Of a stretch of 24,109 bases of DNA, positions 1-8,507 are shown in pieces. The stretch covers positions 1-24,109 of the forward strand of contig JBOGDQ010000002.1 in NCBI GenBank assembly GCA_050742975.1. Direction: 5' to 3'. The position numbers and the translations under genes are program-made. Each line of letters starts with the position of its first letter. The first letter of the stretch is position 1. Below the pieces are notes generated by a model. The model saw only the letters and a program-made list of their open reading frames with translations. It searched no databases and was not told where the DNA came from. This DNA is from JBDTGE01 sp050742975 (GTDB taxonomy: Bacteria > Actinomycetota > Actinomycetes > Mycobacteriales > Jatrophihabitantaceae).

Positions 1-157
1 ACGGCAACCTGCCCGCGCGCAGCAGCGCCAGCTTGGCCGGGTCGACGTCCAGCCCGATCACGTCGAAGCCCAACTCGACCATGCACACCGCGTGCGTGAC
101 ACCGAGGTACCCGGTGCCGATCACCGCGAGCTTCGGCCGGGTGTCCTGTTCGGTCAC
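1..157 (-). CDS. UDP-glucose/GDP-mannose 6-dehydrogenase family protein, N-terminal part (runs off window)
   Basis: Reading leftwards from a GTG at 157, the product begins VTEQDTRPKLAVIGTGYLG and continues as a Rossmann fold: glycine-rich GTGYLG, then VIGLDVDPAKLALLRAG, where the Asp after strand beta-2 suits NAD binding. This start is typical of the UDP-glucose/GDP-mannose dehydrogenase family, which oxidises a nucleotide sugar to its uronic acid for cell-envelope polysaccharides. Only about 52 residues are inside the window, so catalytic residues and substrate cannot be judged. An AGGAGG Shine-Dalgarno lies about 10 nt before the GTG. The gene diverges from pgi. Family confidence is good; substrate (UDP-glucose or GDP-mannose) is open. 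Confidence 0.85.
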   Translation of the reverse strand, partial: MTEQDTRPKLAVIGTGYLGVTHAVCMVELGFDVIGLDVDPAKLALLRAGRLP

Positions 158-188
158 CGGACTCCTACCTCCTGGAACGCGTTCGCAG

Positions 189-194
189 AGCCTA
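189..194 (-). promoter_or_regulatory. Putative -10 box (TAGGCT) for the UDP-sugar dehydrogenase gene
   Basis: On the minus strand TAGGCT fits the actinobacterial TANNNT -10 consensus. It lies about 30 nt before the GTG, leaving a short leader that contains the AGGAGG ribosome site. No convincing -35 hexamer is visible. Confidence 0.35.
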
Positions 195-225
195 TGCGGA
201 GCGCGCTGCCGGCGCGCGCTGCCAG

Positions 226-254
226 GCGCGTTGGCGGGCGCGTTGGCGGGCGCT
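226..254. repeat. 12-bp tandem repeat (2.4 copies) between divergent genes
   Basis: The unit GCGCGTTGGCGG occurs at 226-237 and 238-249 and is partly repeated to 254. It is flanked by 7-bp inverted arms, CTGCCAG at 219-225 and CTGGCAG at 264-270, in the 149-bp intergenic region between the dehydrogenase gene and pgi. Function is unknown. Confidence 0.6.
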
Positions 255-306
255 CCGGCGGGTCTGGCAGGGTGGCAGGTGACGGGCCACAAGCAGGGAG
301 AGCCGC

Positions 307-1950
<1,644 letters not shown>

Positions 1951-1953
1951 GGC

Positions 1954-2973
1954 ATGCAGCTGGGAATGGTCGGCCTGGGGCGGATGGGCGCGAACATCGT
2001 CCGCCGGATCATGAAGGACGGGCACACCGCCGTCGCCTTCGACACGAACGCGGACACCGTGGCCGCGTTGGCGAAGGATGGGGCGGTCGGCGCGAACACG
2101 CTGGAGGAGTTCGTCGCCGCGCTGGAGAAGCCTCGCGTGGCCTGGGTGATGATCCCGGCCGGCATCACCGACAAGGTGGTGCAGCAGCTGGCCGACCTGA
2201 TGGACGACGGCGACATCATCATCAACGGCGGCAACTCGAACTACCGCGAGGACCTCGACCGGTCGAGCGCGCTCAAGCCGCGCGGCATCTCCTATCTGGA
2301 CGTCGGCACCAGCGGCGGTGTGTGGGGCCTGGAGCGCGGCTACTGCCTGATGATCGGCGGCGACGACGACGCCGTGGCGCACTGCGCGCCGCTGTTCGAG
2401 AGCATCGCGCCGGGCGTCGGCAAGATCGAGCGCACCCGCGGCCGCAGCGGTGACCCGACGCCCGAGGAGCAGGGCTGGCTGCACTGCGGGCCGAGCGGCG
2501 CCGGACACTTCGTGAAGATGGTCCACAACGGGATCGAGTACGGCATCATGGCCGCTTACGCCGAGGGGCTGAACGTGCTCGAGCACGCCGACGCCGGCGC
2601 CAAGGAGCAGGACCACTCGGCCGAGATCACCCCGCTGGATCAGCCGCAGTACTACCAGTACAACCTCGACATGGCGAAGGTGACCGAGGTCTGGCGTCGT
2701 GGCTCGGTGATCGCGTCGTGGCTGCTCGACCTCACCGCCGATGCGCTGTACGAGAACGCGTCGCTGGATGGGATCGCTGGTCGCGTCTCGGACTCCGGCG
2801 AGGGCCGCTGGACGGTCAAGGCCGCGATCGACGAAGGCGTGCCGACGCCCGTCCTCTCGGCCGCGCTGTTCGCCCGCTTCTCCAGCCGCGGCGAGGCCGT
2901 CTACGCGGACAAGCTGCTCTCGGCCATGCGCAAGGAGTTCGGCGGCCACGTGGAGCTGCCCACCGGCGAGTAA
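1954..2973 (+). CDS. gnd: 6-phosphogluconate dehydrogenase, decarboxylating, short NAD-type
   Basis: The 339-residue product is the short bacterial form of 6PGDH (YqeC-like, about 300-340 residues), much shorter than the classical 470-480. The N-terminal Rossmann motif GLGRMG (7-12) is followed by AFDTN with Asp30 at the end of beta-2. An acid there is the hallmark of NAD rather than NADP preference. The substrate region shows DVGTSGGVWGLERGYCLMIGG and the catalytic Lys in AGHFVKMVHNGIEYG; the C-terminal domain has GRWTVKAAIDEGVPTPVLSAALFARF. It oxidatively decarboxylates 6-phosphogluconate to ribulose-5-phosphate. It lies 3 nt after pgi and converges on the methyltransferase gene, with 10 nt between the two stops. 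A second, long 6PGDH is encoded 1.1 kb further on. Confidence 0.93.
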   Translation: MQLGMVGLGRMGANIVRRIMKDGHTAVAFDTNADTVAALAKDGAVGANTLEEFVAALEKPRVAWVMIPAGITDKVVQQLADLMDDGDIIINGGNSNYREDLDRSSALKPRGISYLDVGTSGGVWGLERGYCLMIGGDDDAVAHCAPLFESIAPGVGKIERTRGRSGDPTPEEQGWLHCGPSGAGHFVKMVHNGIEYGIMAAYAEGLNVLEHADAGAKEQDHSAEITPLDQPQYYQYNLDMAKVTEVWRRGSVIASWLLDLTADALYENASLDGIAGRVSDSGEGRWTVKAAIDEGVPTPVLSAALFARFSSRGEAVYADKLLSAMRKEFGGHVELPTGE

Positions 2974-2983
2974 CCGATCGGGC

Positions 2984-3571
2984 TCACGCGGCCTCCAGCC
3001 GCAGCAGGGTCAGCTTCGCGTCCGGCCCGCCGGCGTAGCCGCCCGCGCTGCCGTCCGAGCGCACCACCCGGTGGCACGGGACGACGACGGGCAGCGGGTT
3101 GGTGGCGCACGCGGACCCGACGGCCCGGACGGCCCGAGGATGGCCGGCAAGGGAGGCCACCGCCGCGTAGCTCGCCGTCGTCCCATAGCCGATCTCCGGC
3201 AGGTGTGCGAGCACCGCGGCGCGGAATCCGGACGAGAGCCGGCGATCGAGCGGCAGGTCGAACGTGCGGCGCGTGCCGGCGAAGTACTCGTCCAGCTCGC
3301 GGGCGACGTTGTCCAGCCGGGCGGGTGCGTTCAGGATCCGCGGGCTGATCCGCTCGGCCAGGGTGGCCAGGACAGCGTCGGGGTCGTCGAACGCGATCCG
3401 GACCAGGCCTACCTCGGTCGCTGCCAGCAGCAGCCGGCCGACGGGAGTGTCGATCGTGCGGTACGCGACGTCTAGCAGCCCGTCGGCCTCGGCGGCGGCC
3501 AGCAGTCGCGCGCGCAGCCGGGCGTTCGCGCTCTCGTCGACGGTCGGGATGGAATCGAGCAGTTCGTTCAT
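2984..3571 (-). CDS. ogt: Methylated-DNA--[protein]-cysteine S-methyltransferase (Ogt-type)
   Basis: This DNA repair protein transfers the alkyl group of O6-methylguanine to its own cysteine in a suicide reaction. The 195-residue product contains the invariant VPCHRVV with acceptor Cys166, the RAVGSACATNP region with the DNA-intruding Arg, and the closing SDGSAGGYAGG loop. An extra N-terminal stretch of about 36 residues (MNELLDSIPTVDESANARLR and on to about residue 35) precedes the usual start of the domain (YRTIDTPVGRLLLAAT). The ATG overlaps the stop of the sigma factor gene as ATGA, so the two are translationally coupled. In this arrangement it occupies the place where an anti-sigma factor is normally found. 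The family call is secure; the role of the extension is unknown. Confidence 0.95.
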   Translation of the reverse strand: MNELLDSIPTVDESANARLRARLLAAAEADGLLDVAYRTIDTPVGRLLLAATEVGLVRIAFDDPDAVLATLAERISPRILNAPARLDNVARELDEYFAGTRRTFDLPLDRRLSSGFRAAVLAHLPEIGYGTTASYAAVASLAGHPRAVRAVGSACATNPLPVVVPCHRVVRSDGSAGGYAGGPDAKLTLLRLEAA

Positions 3572-4038
3572 GGCGTGGCTCCTTGCAGGGTCTTGCGCAG
3601 GGTCTTCATGCCGTCGGCCGCGGCGCGGCGGGCGGCTGCCTCGGAGTTGCCGAGGACGGTGGCCACCTGCGCGTACGGCAGGCCGGCCAGGTGGTGGTAC
3701 GCGATCGCCTCGCGCTGCTTCATCGGCAGCGCGCGCAACGCGGACCACAGCTCGTCGTGGTCATCGACCACAGCGGCTGGACGTTCGGGCAGCTCGTCGA
3801 CGGGTACCGGCCGTCGTGCCGAAGCGCGGTGCTGGTCGATCGCCTTGTGCTTGGCGATCGTGACCAGCCACGCCTCGACGTTCGCGTCGGGCGCGAGGTC
3901 CGGGTAGGCCCGCAGCGCGGCGAGGAACGTCTCGGACCAGGCGTCCTCCGCCTCGTGCGGGCCGAGCACGGCCCGGCACACTCGCAGCACGGTCGGTCCG
4001 TGCTCGGTGACGATCTGCTCGAACGGTTTGCGTCTCAC
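3568..4038 (-). CDS. ECF-like RNA polymerase sigma factor
   Basis: The product from a GTG at 4038 is 156 residues (VRRKPFEQIVTEHGPTVLRV and on). An in-frame GTG at 4080 would add 14 residues. I prefer the shorter form because RRKPFEQIV looks like the natural start of region 2; neither start has a clear Shine-Dalgarno. Region 2 is seen in AEDAWSETFLAALRAYPDL and WLVTIAKHKAIDQHR (core binding and -10 recognition). Region 4 is LPMKQREAIAYHHLAGLPYA followed by an HTH running through VATVLGNSEAAARRAAADG (-35 recognition). There is no C-terminal extension. The stop overlaps the methyltransferase ATG and no anti-sigma gene is adjacent. It begins just after the stop of the long 6PGDH gene and may be read from that transcript. 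Confidence 0.88.
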   Translation of the reverse strand: MRRKPFEQIVTEHGPTVLRVCRAVLGPHEAEDAWSETFLAALRAYPDLAPDANVEAWLVTIAKHKAIDQHRASARRPVPVDELPERPAAVVDDHDELWSALRALPMKQREAIAYHHLAGLPYAQVATVLGNSEAAARRAAADGMKTLRKTLQGATP

Positions 4039-4083
4039 AACAGATAGACGTCGGCGGGTGCCCGAACGTGAGATCGCCACCGG

Positions 4084-5526
4084 TCAGGCCGGGCGCTCGG
4101 CCCTGTCGCCGGCCCACTCGGTGTGGAAGCTGCCCGGCTTGTCGACACGCTGGTAGGTGTGCGCGCCGAAGTTGTCGCGTAGCCCCTGGATCAGCGCTGC
4201 GGGCAGGCGGTCGCGGCGCAGGCCGTCGAAGTAGGCCAGCGAGGAGGAGAAGGCGGGCGTCGGGATGCCGGCGAGCGCCGCGAGCGACACGACGCGGCGC
4301 CACGAATCCACGCCGTCACGCACCGCGTCGGCGAAGTACGGCGCGACGAGCAGCGACGGCAGCGTCGGGTCGGCGTCGTACGCCTCGCGGATGCGATCCA
4401 GGAACCGCGCCCGGATGATGCAGCCGCCGCGCCAGATCGTCGCCATCGCACCGCGGTCGACGTTCCAGCCGAACTCGTCACTTCCCGCCGCGATGTGGTC
4501 GAAGCCCTGCGCGTACGCGACGACCTTCGACGCATACAGCGCGCGGCGGACGTCCTCGATGAACTCGTCCCTATCCCTGATGCTCAGCGCGCCATCCGGA
4601 CCGCCGAACGTCTCCCGCGCGGGCCGTCGCTGCTCGGCGTGTCCGGACAGCGCGCGGGCGAACGTCGCCTCCGCGATCCCGGTGATCGGGACGCCTAGGT
4701 CGAGCGCGCTCTGCACGGTCCAGCGTCCGGTGCCCTTCTGCTCGGCCTGATCGAGCACGATGTCGACGAACGCCCGGCCGGTGTCGGCGTCGACCTGCGC
4801 GAGCACGTCCACAGTCAGCTCGATCAGGAACGAGTCGAGATCCCCCTCGTTCCACGTCCGGAAGATGTCGGCAAGGTCTGCGGGCGTGGCGTCCAAGCCC
4901 GAGCGCAGCAGGTCGTACGCCTCGGCGATGAGCTGCATGTCGGCGTACTCGATACCGTTGTGCACCATCTTGACGAAGTGCCCGGCGCCGTCCGGACCGA
5001 CGTGCACGCAGCATGGCGTCTCGTCGACCTGTGCTGCGATGGACTCGAAGATCGGTCCGAGCTTCACGTACGACTGCGCCGATCCGCCGGGCATGATCGA
5101 CGGGCCGTTGAGCGCACCCTCCTCGCCACCGGACACGCCACAGCCGACGAAGTGCAGCCCGTGCTCCTTCAGCGACGCCTCGCGGCGCCGGGTGTCGGCG
5201 AAGTGCGCGTTGCCGCAGTCGATCACGATGTCGCCGTCGTCCAGCAGCGGGACCAGCTCGTCGATCACTGCATCCGTCGCCTCGCCGGCCTTGACCATCA
5301 CGATGATCGCGCGGGGTTTGGCGAGCGAGGCGACGAAGTCGGTCAGCGACTCGCTCGGGACGAACCGCCCATTGTCGCCGTGCTGCTCGACCAGGCTTCG
5401 GGTTCGCTCGGGGGAGCGGTTGTGCAGCGCCACCGTGTGCCCGTGCCGCGCCAGGTTCCGGGCCAGGTTCCGGCCCATTACCGCCAGGCCGGTTACGCCG
5501 ATGTCCGCGGTGCCGCGTTCAGTCAT
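4084..5526 (-). CDS. gndA: 6-phosphogluconate dehydrogenase, decarboxylating, long NADP-type
   Basis: The 480-residue product has the classical length of homodimeric NADP-dependent 6PGDH of the oxidative pentose phosphate pathway. Features are GLAVMGRNLARN (Rossmann), HNRSPERT after beta-2 (the NRSxxR pattern that binds the 2'-phosphate of NADP), the substrate signature GVSGGEEGALNGPSIMPGG, the catalytic Lys in GAGHFVKMVHNGIEYADMQ, and KGTGRWTVQSALDLGVP in the all-helical domain. The C-terminal tail contains YQRVDKPGSFHTEW. I chose the ATG at 5526 rather than the in-frame GTG at 5535, because TAGGGT lies exactly 7 nt before the ATG, the spacing of a leaderless start. It diverges from the ArsC-like gene. 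Confidence 0.96.
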   Translation of the reverse strand: MTERGTADIGVTGLAVMGRNLARNLARHGHTVALHNRSPERTRSLVEQHGDNGRFVPSESLTDFVASLAKPRAIIVMVKAGEATDAVIDELVPLLDDGDIVIDCGNAHFADTRRREASLKEHGLHFVGCGVSGGEEGALNGPSIMPGGSAQSYVKLGPIFESIAAQVDETPCCVHVGPDGAGHFVKMVHNGIEYADMQLIAEAYDLLRSGLDATPADLADIFRTWNEGDLDSFLIELTVDVLAQVDADTGRAFVDIVLDQAEQKGTGRWTVQSALDLGVPITGIAEATFARALSGHAEQRRPARETFGGPDGALSIRDRDEFIEDVRRALYASKVVAYAQGFDHIAAGSDEFGWNVDRGAMATIWRGGCIIRARFLDRIREAYDADPTLPSLLVAPYFADAVRDGVDSWRRVVSLAALAGIPTPAFSSSLAYFDGLRRDRLPAALIQGLRDNFGAHTYQRVDKPGSFHTEWAGDRAERPA

Positions 5527-5533
5527 GCCCTTC

Positions 5534-5539
5534 ACCCTA
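5534..5539 (-). promoter_or_regulatory. Leaderless -10 box (TAGGGT) for gndA
   Basis: TAGGGT on the minus strand matches TANNNT and ends 7 nt before the ATG at 5526, so transcription would start at or next to the A of the ATG. It decides the start codon: the GTG at 5535 would lie inside the -10 box. Confidence 0.55.
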
Positions 5540-5589
5540 TTCGGCGCTAGCCTCGCCGGGACAGCTGTCGATCGGGCGAACGGAGCGAC

Positions 5590-5961
5590 ATGGCGGACGT
5601 GCAGATCGAGATCTGGATCAATCCGGCGTGCTCGAAGTGCCGCTCGGCATTGACGATTCTCGACGACGCCGGTGCCGAGTACACCGTGCGCCGCTACCTA
5701 GACGACCCTCCGACCGCCGCCGAGCTCACCGACGTGCTCGCGCGTCTCGGGCTCGAGCCGTGGGACATCACCCGGACGGGTGAGCCGGAGGGGCAGGAGC
5801 TGGCCATCACCTCCTGGCCGAAGGACTCCGCGAACCGGCGGCGCTGGATCGATGCTCTCGCCGCCCATCCGAGGCTGATCCAGCGGCCGATCATCACGGC
5901 CGCGGACGGTCGTGCGGTGGTCGGGCGGACCGACGAGGCCGTGCGCGCCACGCTGGCGTAG
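5590..5961 (+). CDS. ArsC/Spx-family glutaredoxin-fold protein
   Basis: The 123-residue product has the ArsC fold: beta strand IEIWINP, then the active site ACSKCRSAL with Cys14 and Cys17, LDDAGAEYTVRRYLDDPPT, and the C-terminal RLIQRPIITAADGRAVVGR, where the Arg-Pro pair is the conserved cis-Pro region. Glutaredoxin-coupled arsenate reductases of this fold use one N-terminal Cys. The CxxC here also resembles Spx/YffB-like members, so arsenate reduction is only one possibility and a general thiol-disulfide role is equally likely. No arsenic resistance genes are nearby. A GGAG ribosome site lies a few nt before the ATG. The next gene has its own promoter. Confidence 0.85.
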   Translation: MADVQIEIWINPACSKCRSALTILDDAGAEYTVRRYLDDPPTAAELTDVLARLGLEPWDITRTGEPEGQELAITSWPKDSANRRRWIDALAAHPRLIQRPIITAADGRAVVGRTDEAVRATLA

Positions 5962-6022
5962 CTGCGCTGGCGTTCCGGGGTCCCTTTACCAGACCCGAGG
6001 CAATCGCCGCTGTCGTCCTGAC

Positions 6023-6028
6023 TAGCTT
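6023..6028 (+). promoter_or_regulatory. Leaderless -10 box (TAGCTT) for the amidohydrolase gene
   Basis: TAGCTT fits TANNNT and ends 6 nt before the ATG at 6035. No Shine-Dalgarno is visible between them. Confidence 0.5.
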
Positions 6029-6034
6029 GGATCT

Positions 6035-7246
6035 ATGACTCAACTCAGTGGCAGCGTGGCCATCGCCGGCGGGCGGGTGATCGCCGTCGACGGCGAACCT
6101 ATCGAGTCCGGCACCGTCCTGGTCGTCGACGGCGTGATCACCGCGATCGGCACGGACGTCGCGATACCCGACGGGGTGACGCGCGTCGACGCATCCGGGC
6201 GCTGGGTGTTGCCGGGCTTCGTCGATGCGCACGCCCACGTCGGGATCGACGAGGAGGCGCAGGGCTGGGCCGGCGACGACACGAACGAGATGACCGATCC
6301 GAACGGGGCCCGGATGCGCGCGCTGGACGCGATCAACCCGGCCGACACGGGTTTTCGCGACGCGCTCTCCGGCGGTGTCACCGCGGTCGTCGTCAAGCCG
6401 GGCAGCGGCAACCCGATCGGCGGGCAGACCGTCGCGATCAAGACGTGGGGCCGCGTCGTCGACGAGATGGTGATCAAGTCACCGGCCAGCGTGAAGAGCG
6501 CGCTCGGCGAGAACCCCAAGCGTGTCTACGGCGACAAGAAGCAGCTGCCGTCCACGCGTCAGGGCGTCGCGGCGGTCATCCGGGACGCGCTCACCAAGGC
6601 GCAGGACTACCGGGCCAAGCGCGATGCTGCAGCCGCGAAGGGAGATCCGTTCGACCGCGACCCGACTTGCGAGGTGCTGATCCGGGTCCTCGACGGCGAG
6701 CTGCCGTGGTGCCAGCACACGCACCGTGCCGACGACATCGCCACCGCGATCCGGCTCGCCGACGAGTTCGGCTACCGGCTGATCGTCAACCACGCCACCG
6801 AGGGGTTCCTGCTTGCCGATCTGCTCGCCGAGCGGAACCTGCCCTGCATCGTCGGGCCGCTGTTCACCACGCGCTCGAAGGTCGAGTTGCGCGAGCGGAC
6901 GCTGGCCAACCCGGGCCTTCTCGCGAACGCCGGCGTGCAGGTTGCGCTCACCACCGACCACCCCGTCGTCCCGATCAACTTCCTTGTGCACCAAGCGACT
7001 CTGGCCGTCAAGGAGGGAATGACGCGTGAGGACGCGCTGCGCTCCATCACCGTCAATCCCGCGGCGATGATGGGCCTGTCCGACCGGGTCGGTGCGTTGC
7101 GGCCCGGGCTCGACGGTGACGTGGTGATCTGGGACGGCGACCCCCTGGACGTGATGAGCCGTGCCGTGCAGGTGTTCGTCAACGGCGTCGACGTGTACCG
7201 GTGGCGCGACGGCGAGGGCGTCACCACGACGCCGTACCGCACGTAG
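6035..7246 (+). CDS. Metal-dependent amidohydrolase
   Basis: The 403-residue product is a TIM-barrel amidohydrolase of the imidazolonepropionase-like group. An N-terminal beta sandwich (GRVIAVDGEPIESGTVLVVD) leads to the metal site GFVDAHAHVG with His66 and His68. Further ligands are QHTH (His228/His230), NHATEG (His253) and the catalytic Asp308 in TTDHP. The C-terminal half of the sandwich ends in GALRPGLDGDVVIWDGDPLD, the usual amidohydrolase closing motif. It should hydrolyse an amide or related C-N bond on a small molecule, but the substrate cannot be read from the sequence. An ABM-domain gene follows after 15 nt, probably on the same transcript. Confidence 0.93.
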   Translation: MTQLSGSVAIAGGRVIAVDGEPIESGTVLVVDGVITAIGTDVAIPDGVTRVDASGRWVLPGFVDAHAHVGIDEEAQGWAGDDTNEMTDPNGARMRALDAINPADTGFRDALSGGVTAVVVKPGSGNPIGGQTVAIKTWGRVVDEMVIKSPASVKSALGENPKRVYGDKKQLPSTRQGVAAVIRDALTKAQDYRAKRDAAAAKGDPFDRDPTCEVLIRVLDGELPWCQHTHRADDIATAIRLADEFGYRLIVNHATEGFLLADLLAERNLPCIVGPLFTTRSKVELRERTLANPGLLANAGVQVALTTDHPVVPINFLVHQATLAVKEGMTREDALRSITVNPAAMMGLSDRVGALRPGLDGDVVIWDGDPLDVMSRAVQVFVNGVDVYRWRDGEGVTTTPYRT

Positions 7247-7261
7247 CCAGCAGGGAGAATC

Positions 7262-7588
7262 ATGATCTTCATTACCGCGAAGTTCCGGGTCCGGCCCGAG
7301 TCGGTCGAGCGCTGGCAGGAGATCTCGGGCGCGTTCACCCAGGCCACCCGCAGCGAGCCGGGCTGCCTGTGGTTCGAGTGGTCACGCAGCCTGGAGGAAC
7401 CGGACGAGTACGTGCTGGTCGAGGCGTTCCGGGACGGTGATGCGGGCGCGGCGCACGTGCAGTCCGAGCACTTCACGATCGCGCAGCAGACCCTGCCGCC
7501 GCACCTGGCCGAGACGCCGCGCATCGTCAGCGTCTCGGTCCCTCAGGACGACTGGTCCGAGCTCGGCGAGCTGCGGGTGCCGAGCTGA
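7262..7588 (+). CDS. Antibiotic biosynthesis monooxygenase (ABM) domain protein
   Basis: The 108-residue product is a single ABM-type ferredoxin-like domain: IFITAKFRVRPESVERWQEI, then TRSEPGCLWFEWSRSLEEPD and YVLVEAFRDGDAGAAHVQSEHF. These small dimeric proteins include quinol monooxygenases and haem-degrading enzymes, but many have no known activity. An AGGGAG ribosome site lies before the ATG, and the gene follows the amidohydrolase closely. Despite the family name there is no antibiotic cluster here, so a general oxidative or stress role is as likely. Confidence 0.88.
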   Translation: MIFITAKFRVRPESVERWQEISGAFTQATRSEPGCLWFEWSRSLEEPDEYVLVEAFRDGDAGAAHVQSEHFTIAQQTLPPHLAETPRIVSVSVPQDDWSELGELRVPS

Positions 7589-7695
7589 CCCACGGGCTCG
7601 GCGTGTGGTTCGTCCCGGCTGCGTGCTCGCTCGCGGGTCGCAGCTATCGGATGGCCTGATGTCACCAGCACGCGACGCGCGCAACCTGACCACAG

Positions 7696-7884
7696 TTATC
7701 GGCCCCGCGACGGCGTGCTGTACTTCGGCAGGTCGTTTGCTCGTTCGACCACGCCGGCAAGGACCAAGCGAGTGACGCCGGCCGAGCGGTAGTTCGCCGC
7801 AGCTTCGGCAACCGTTGTCTTGCCGACTCCGACGGTCCCAGTGATCAAGAGCGCCGCGAATGACCGATCAGCTGGTTGCAGCAC
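7696..7884 (-). pseudogene. P-loop NTPase/kinase-like gene remnant, apparent internal deletion
   Basis: From a GTG at 7884 the minus strand reads VLQPADRSFAALLITGTVGV and on through a perfect Walker A (GTVGVGKTT), then VAEAAANYRSAGVTRLVLAG, VVERANDLPKYS and a stop at 7696. From memory of the family, actinobacterial AAA/adenylate-kinase-like proteins of about 170-190 residues begin ALLITGTVGVGKTTVAEA, and a NYRxAGxxRLVLAGVVE segment comes only some 50 residues later. Here the two are joined directly, so the intervening part, including any Walker B or LID, seems deleted, and the C-terminal half is also missing. It lies in an otherwise non-coding stretch beside another decayed gene. A tiny functional protein is unlikely. 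Confidence 0.6.
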
Positions 7885-7912
7885 GATCGCACGATAGCCC
7901 GGCGAGCGAGGA

Positions 7913-8154
7913 TCAGACGAGCATCGGATCGTGGGGACGGTTGCGGATGGGGGGTTTGGTGGGGTCGCGCCAGAGTGGTGGGATCCAGTGCGGGACGCCG
8001 TCGAGCATGAGGCAGCGCCAGCCCATGTTCTGGAACTCGCGGTGGTGCACGCCGCACAACAGGCAGCCGCTCTCGATGGAGGTGGGGCCGGCGCGGGCGT
8101 AGTCGATGACGTGGTGCGCTTGGGTCCATTGCTGCGGTGCATCACACCCTCGAA
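7913..8154 (-). pseudogene. DUF222/HNH endonuclease remnant (C-terminal part only)
   Basis: The minus strand reads YVRGCDAPQQWTQAHHVIDY, then ARAGPTSIESGCLLCGVHHR, EFQNMGWRCLMLDGVPHWIP and PLWRDPTKPPIRNRPHDPML before a stop at 7913. This is the C-terminal HNH nuclease domain of the large actinobacterial DUF222/13E12-type family: zinc Cys pair, HHV catalytic motif, CxxC, HH. Upstream, an in-frame TAG three codons before the fragment blocks the frame, and no DUF222 N-terminal domain or start is found. Full-length members have about 400-500 residues, so roughly four fifths is lost. These genes are multicopy and often move or duplicate. Confidence 0.8.
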
Positions 8155-8463
8155 CATACGTCGGCTACCATCCCAGCCATCGGACAATCGCAAGGTGTTT
8201 GATCATATTCCGCAAGACAATTCGAGAACCGCGAGCCGAAGGCACCAAGCGAACCGAAGCGAGAGGCGACTCGGCAGCGCGACCCGAACCAGTGGACCAA
8301 CTTCCTCCGTCGCTGCCGTCTTTTCACTGCAAGACCAGCGCAACCCGGCAGCGAAAGCCGAACCCTCCAGAATGTCCGCCGTCGGGCAGCTCAGCGGAAC
8401 GTCCGGCCGCGACACGATCCGCCGCTAAATCGCCAACTGCCCGCGACGAGCCCTGCAGAGGGC

Positions 8464-8469
8464 TAACCT
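8464..8469 (+). promoter_or_regulatory. Putative leaderless -10 box (TAACCT) upstream of the DUF3499 leader peptide
   Basis: TAACCT fits TANNNT and ends 8 nt before a GTG at 8478 that opens a nine-codon frame leading into DUF3499. Confidence 0.4.
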
Positions 8470-8477
8470 CGCGAGCT

Positions 8478-8507
8478 GTGAGGACCGAAGCGTGGACCGA
8501 GGCATGA
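8478..8507 (+). CDS. Possible nine-codon leaderless leader peptide coupled to DUF3499
   Basis: GTG at 8478 opens VRTEAWTEA and stops at the TGA 8505-8507, which overlaps the ATG of DUF3499 (ATGA). The GTG sits at leaderless spacing from TAACCT. A ribosome starting on the bare 5' end would terminate exactly at the DUF3499 start, which has only a weak Shine-Dalgarno. Chance is possible for so short a frame. Confidence 0.35.
   Translation: MRTEAWTEA

Larger units (their letters stand above)
7589..8477. other. Non-coding stretch of about 890 bp (gene graveyard)
   Basis: Apart from the two remnants on the minus strand (7696-7884 and 7913-8154), no intact gene is convincing here. From about 8160 to 8460 the composition looks less GC-rich and codon-like third-position bias is weak on both strands, in contrast to the flanking genes. 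The last 15 bp contain the promoter for the DUF3499 gene. Confidence 0.6.

Noticed and set aside
5977..5996. GGGTC/GACCC hairpin after the ArsC-like gene as a terminator
   Set aside because: Only five pairs with a nine-nt loop and no U-tract; too weak to call.
8160..8460. Frames on both strands between the HNH remnant and DUF3499
   Set aside because: Arg/Ser/Pro-rich without motifs, weak third-position bias, no start signals.
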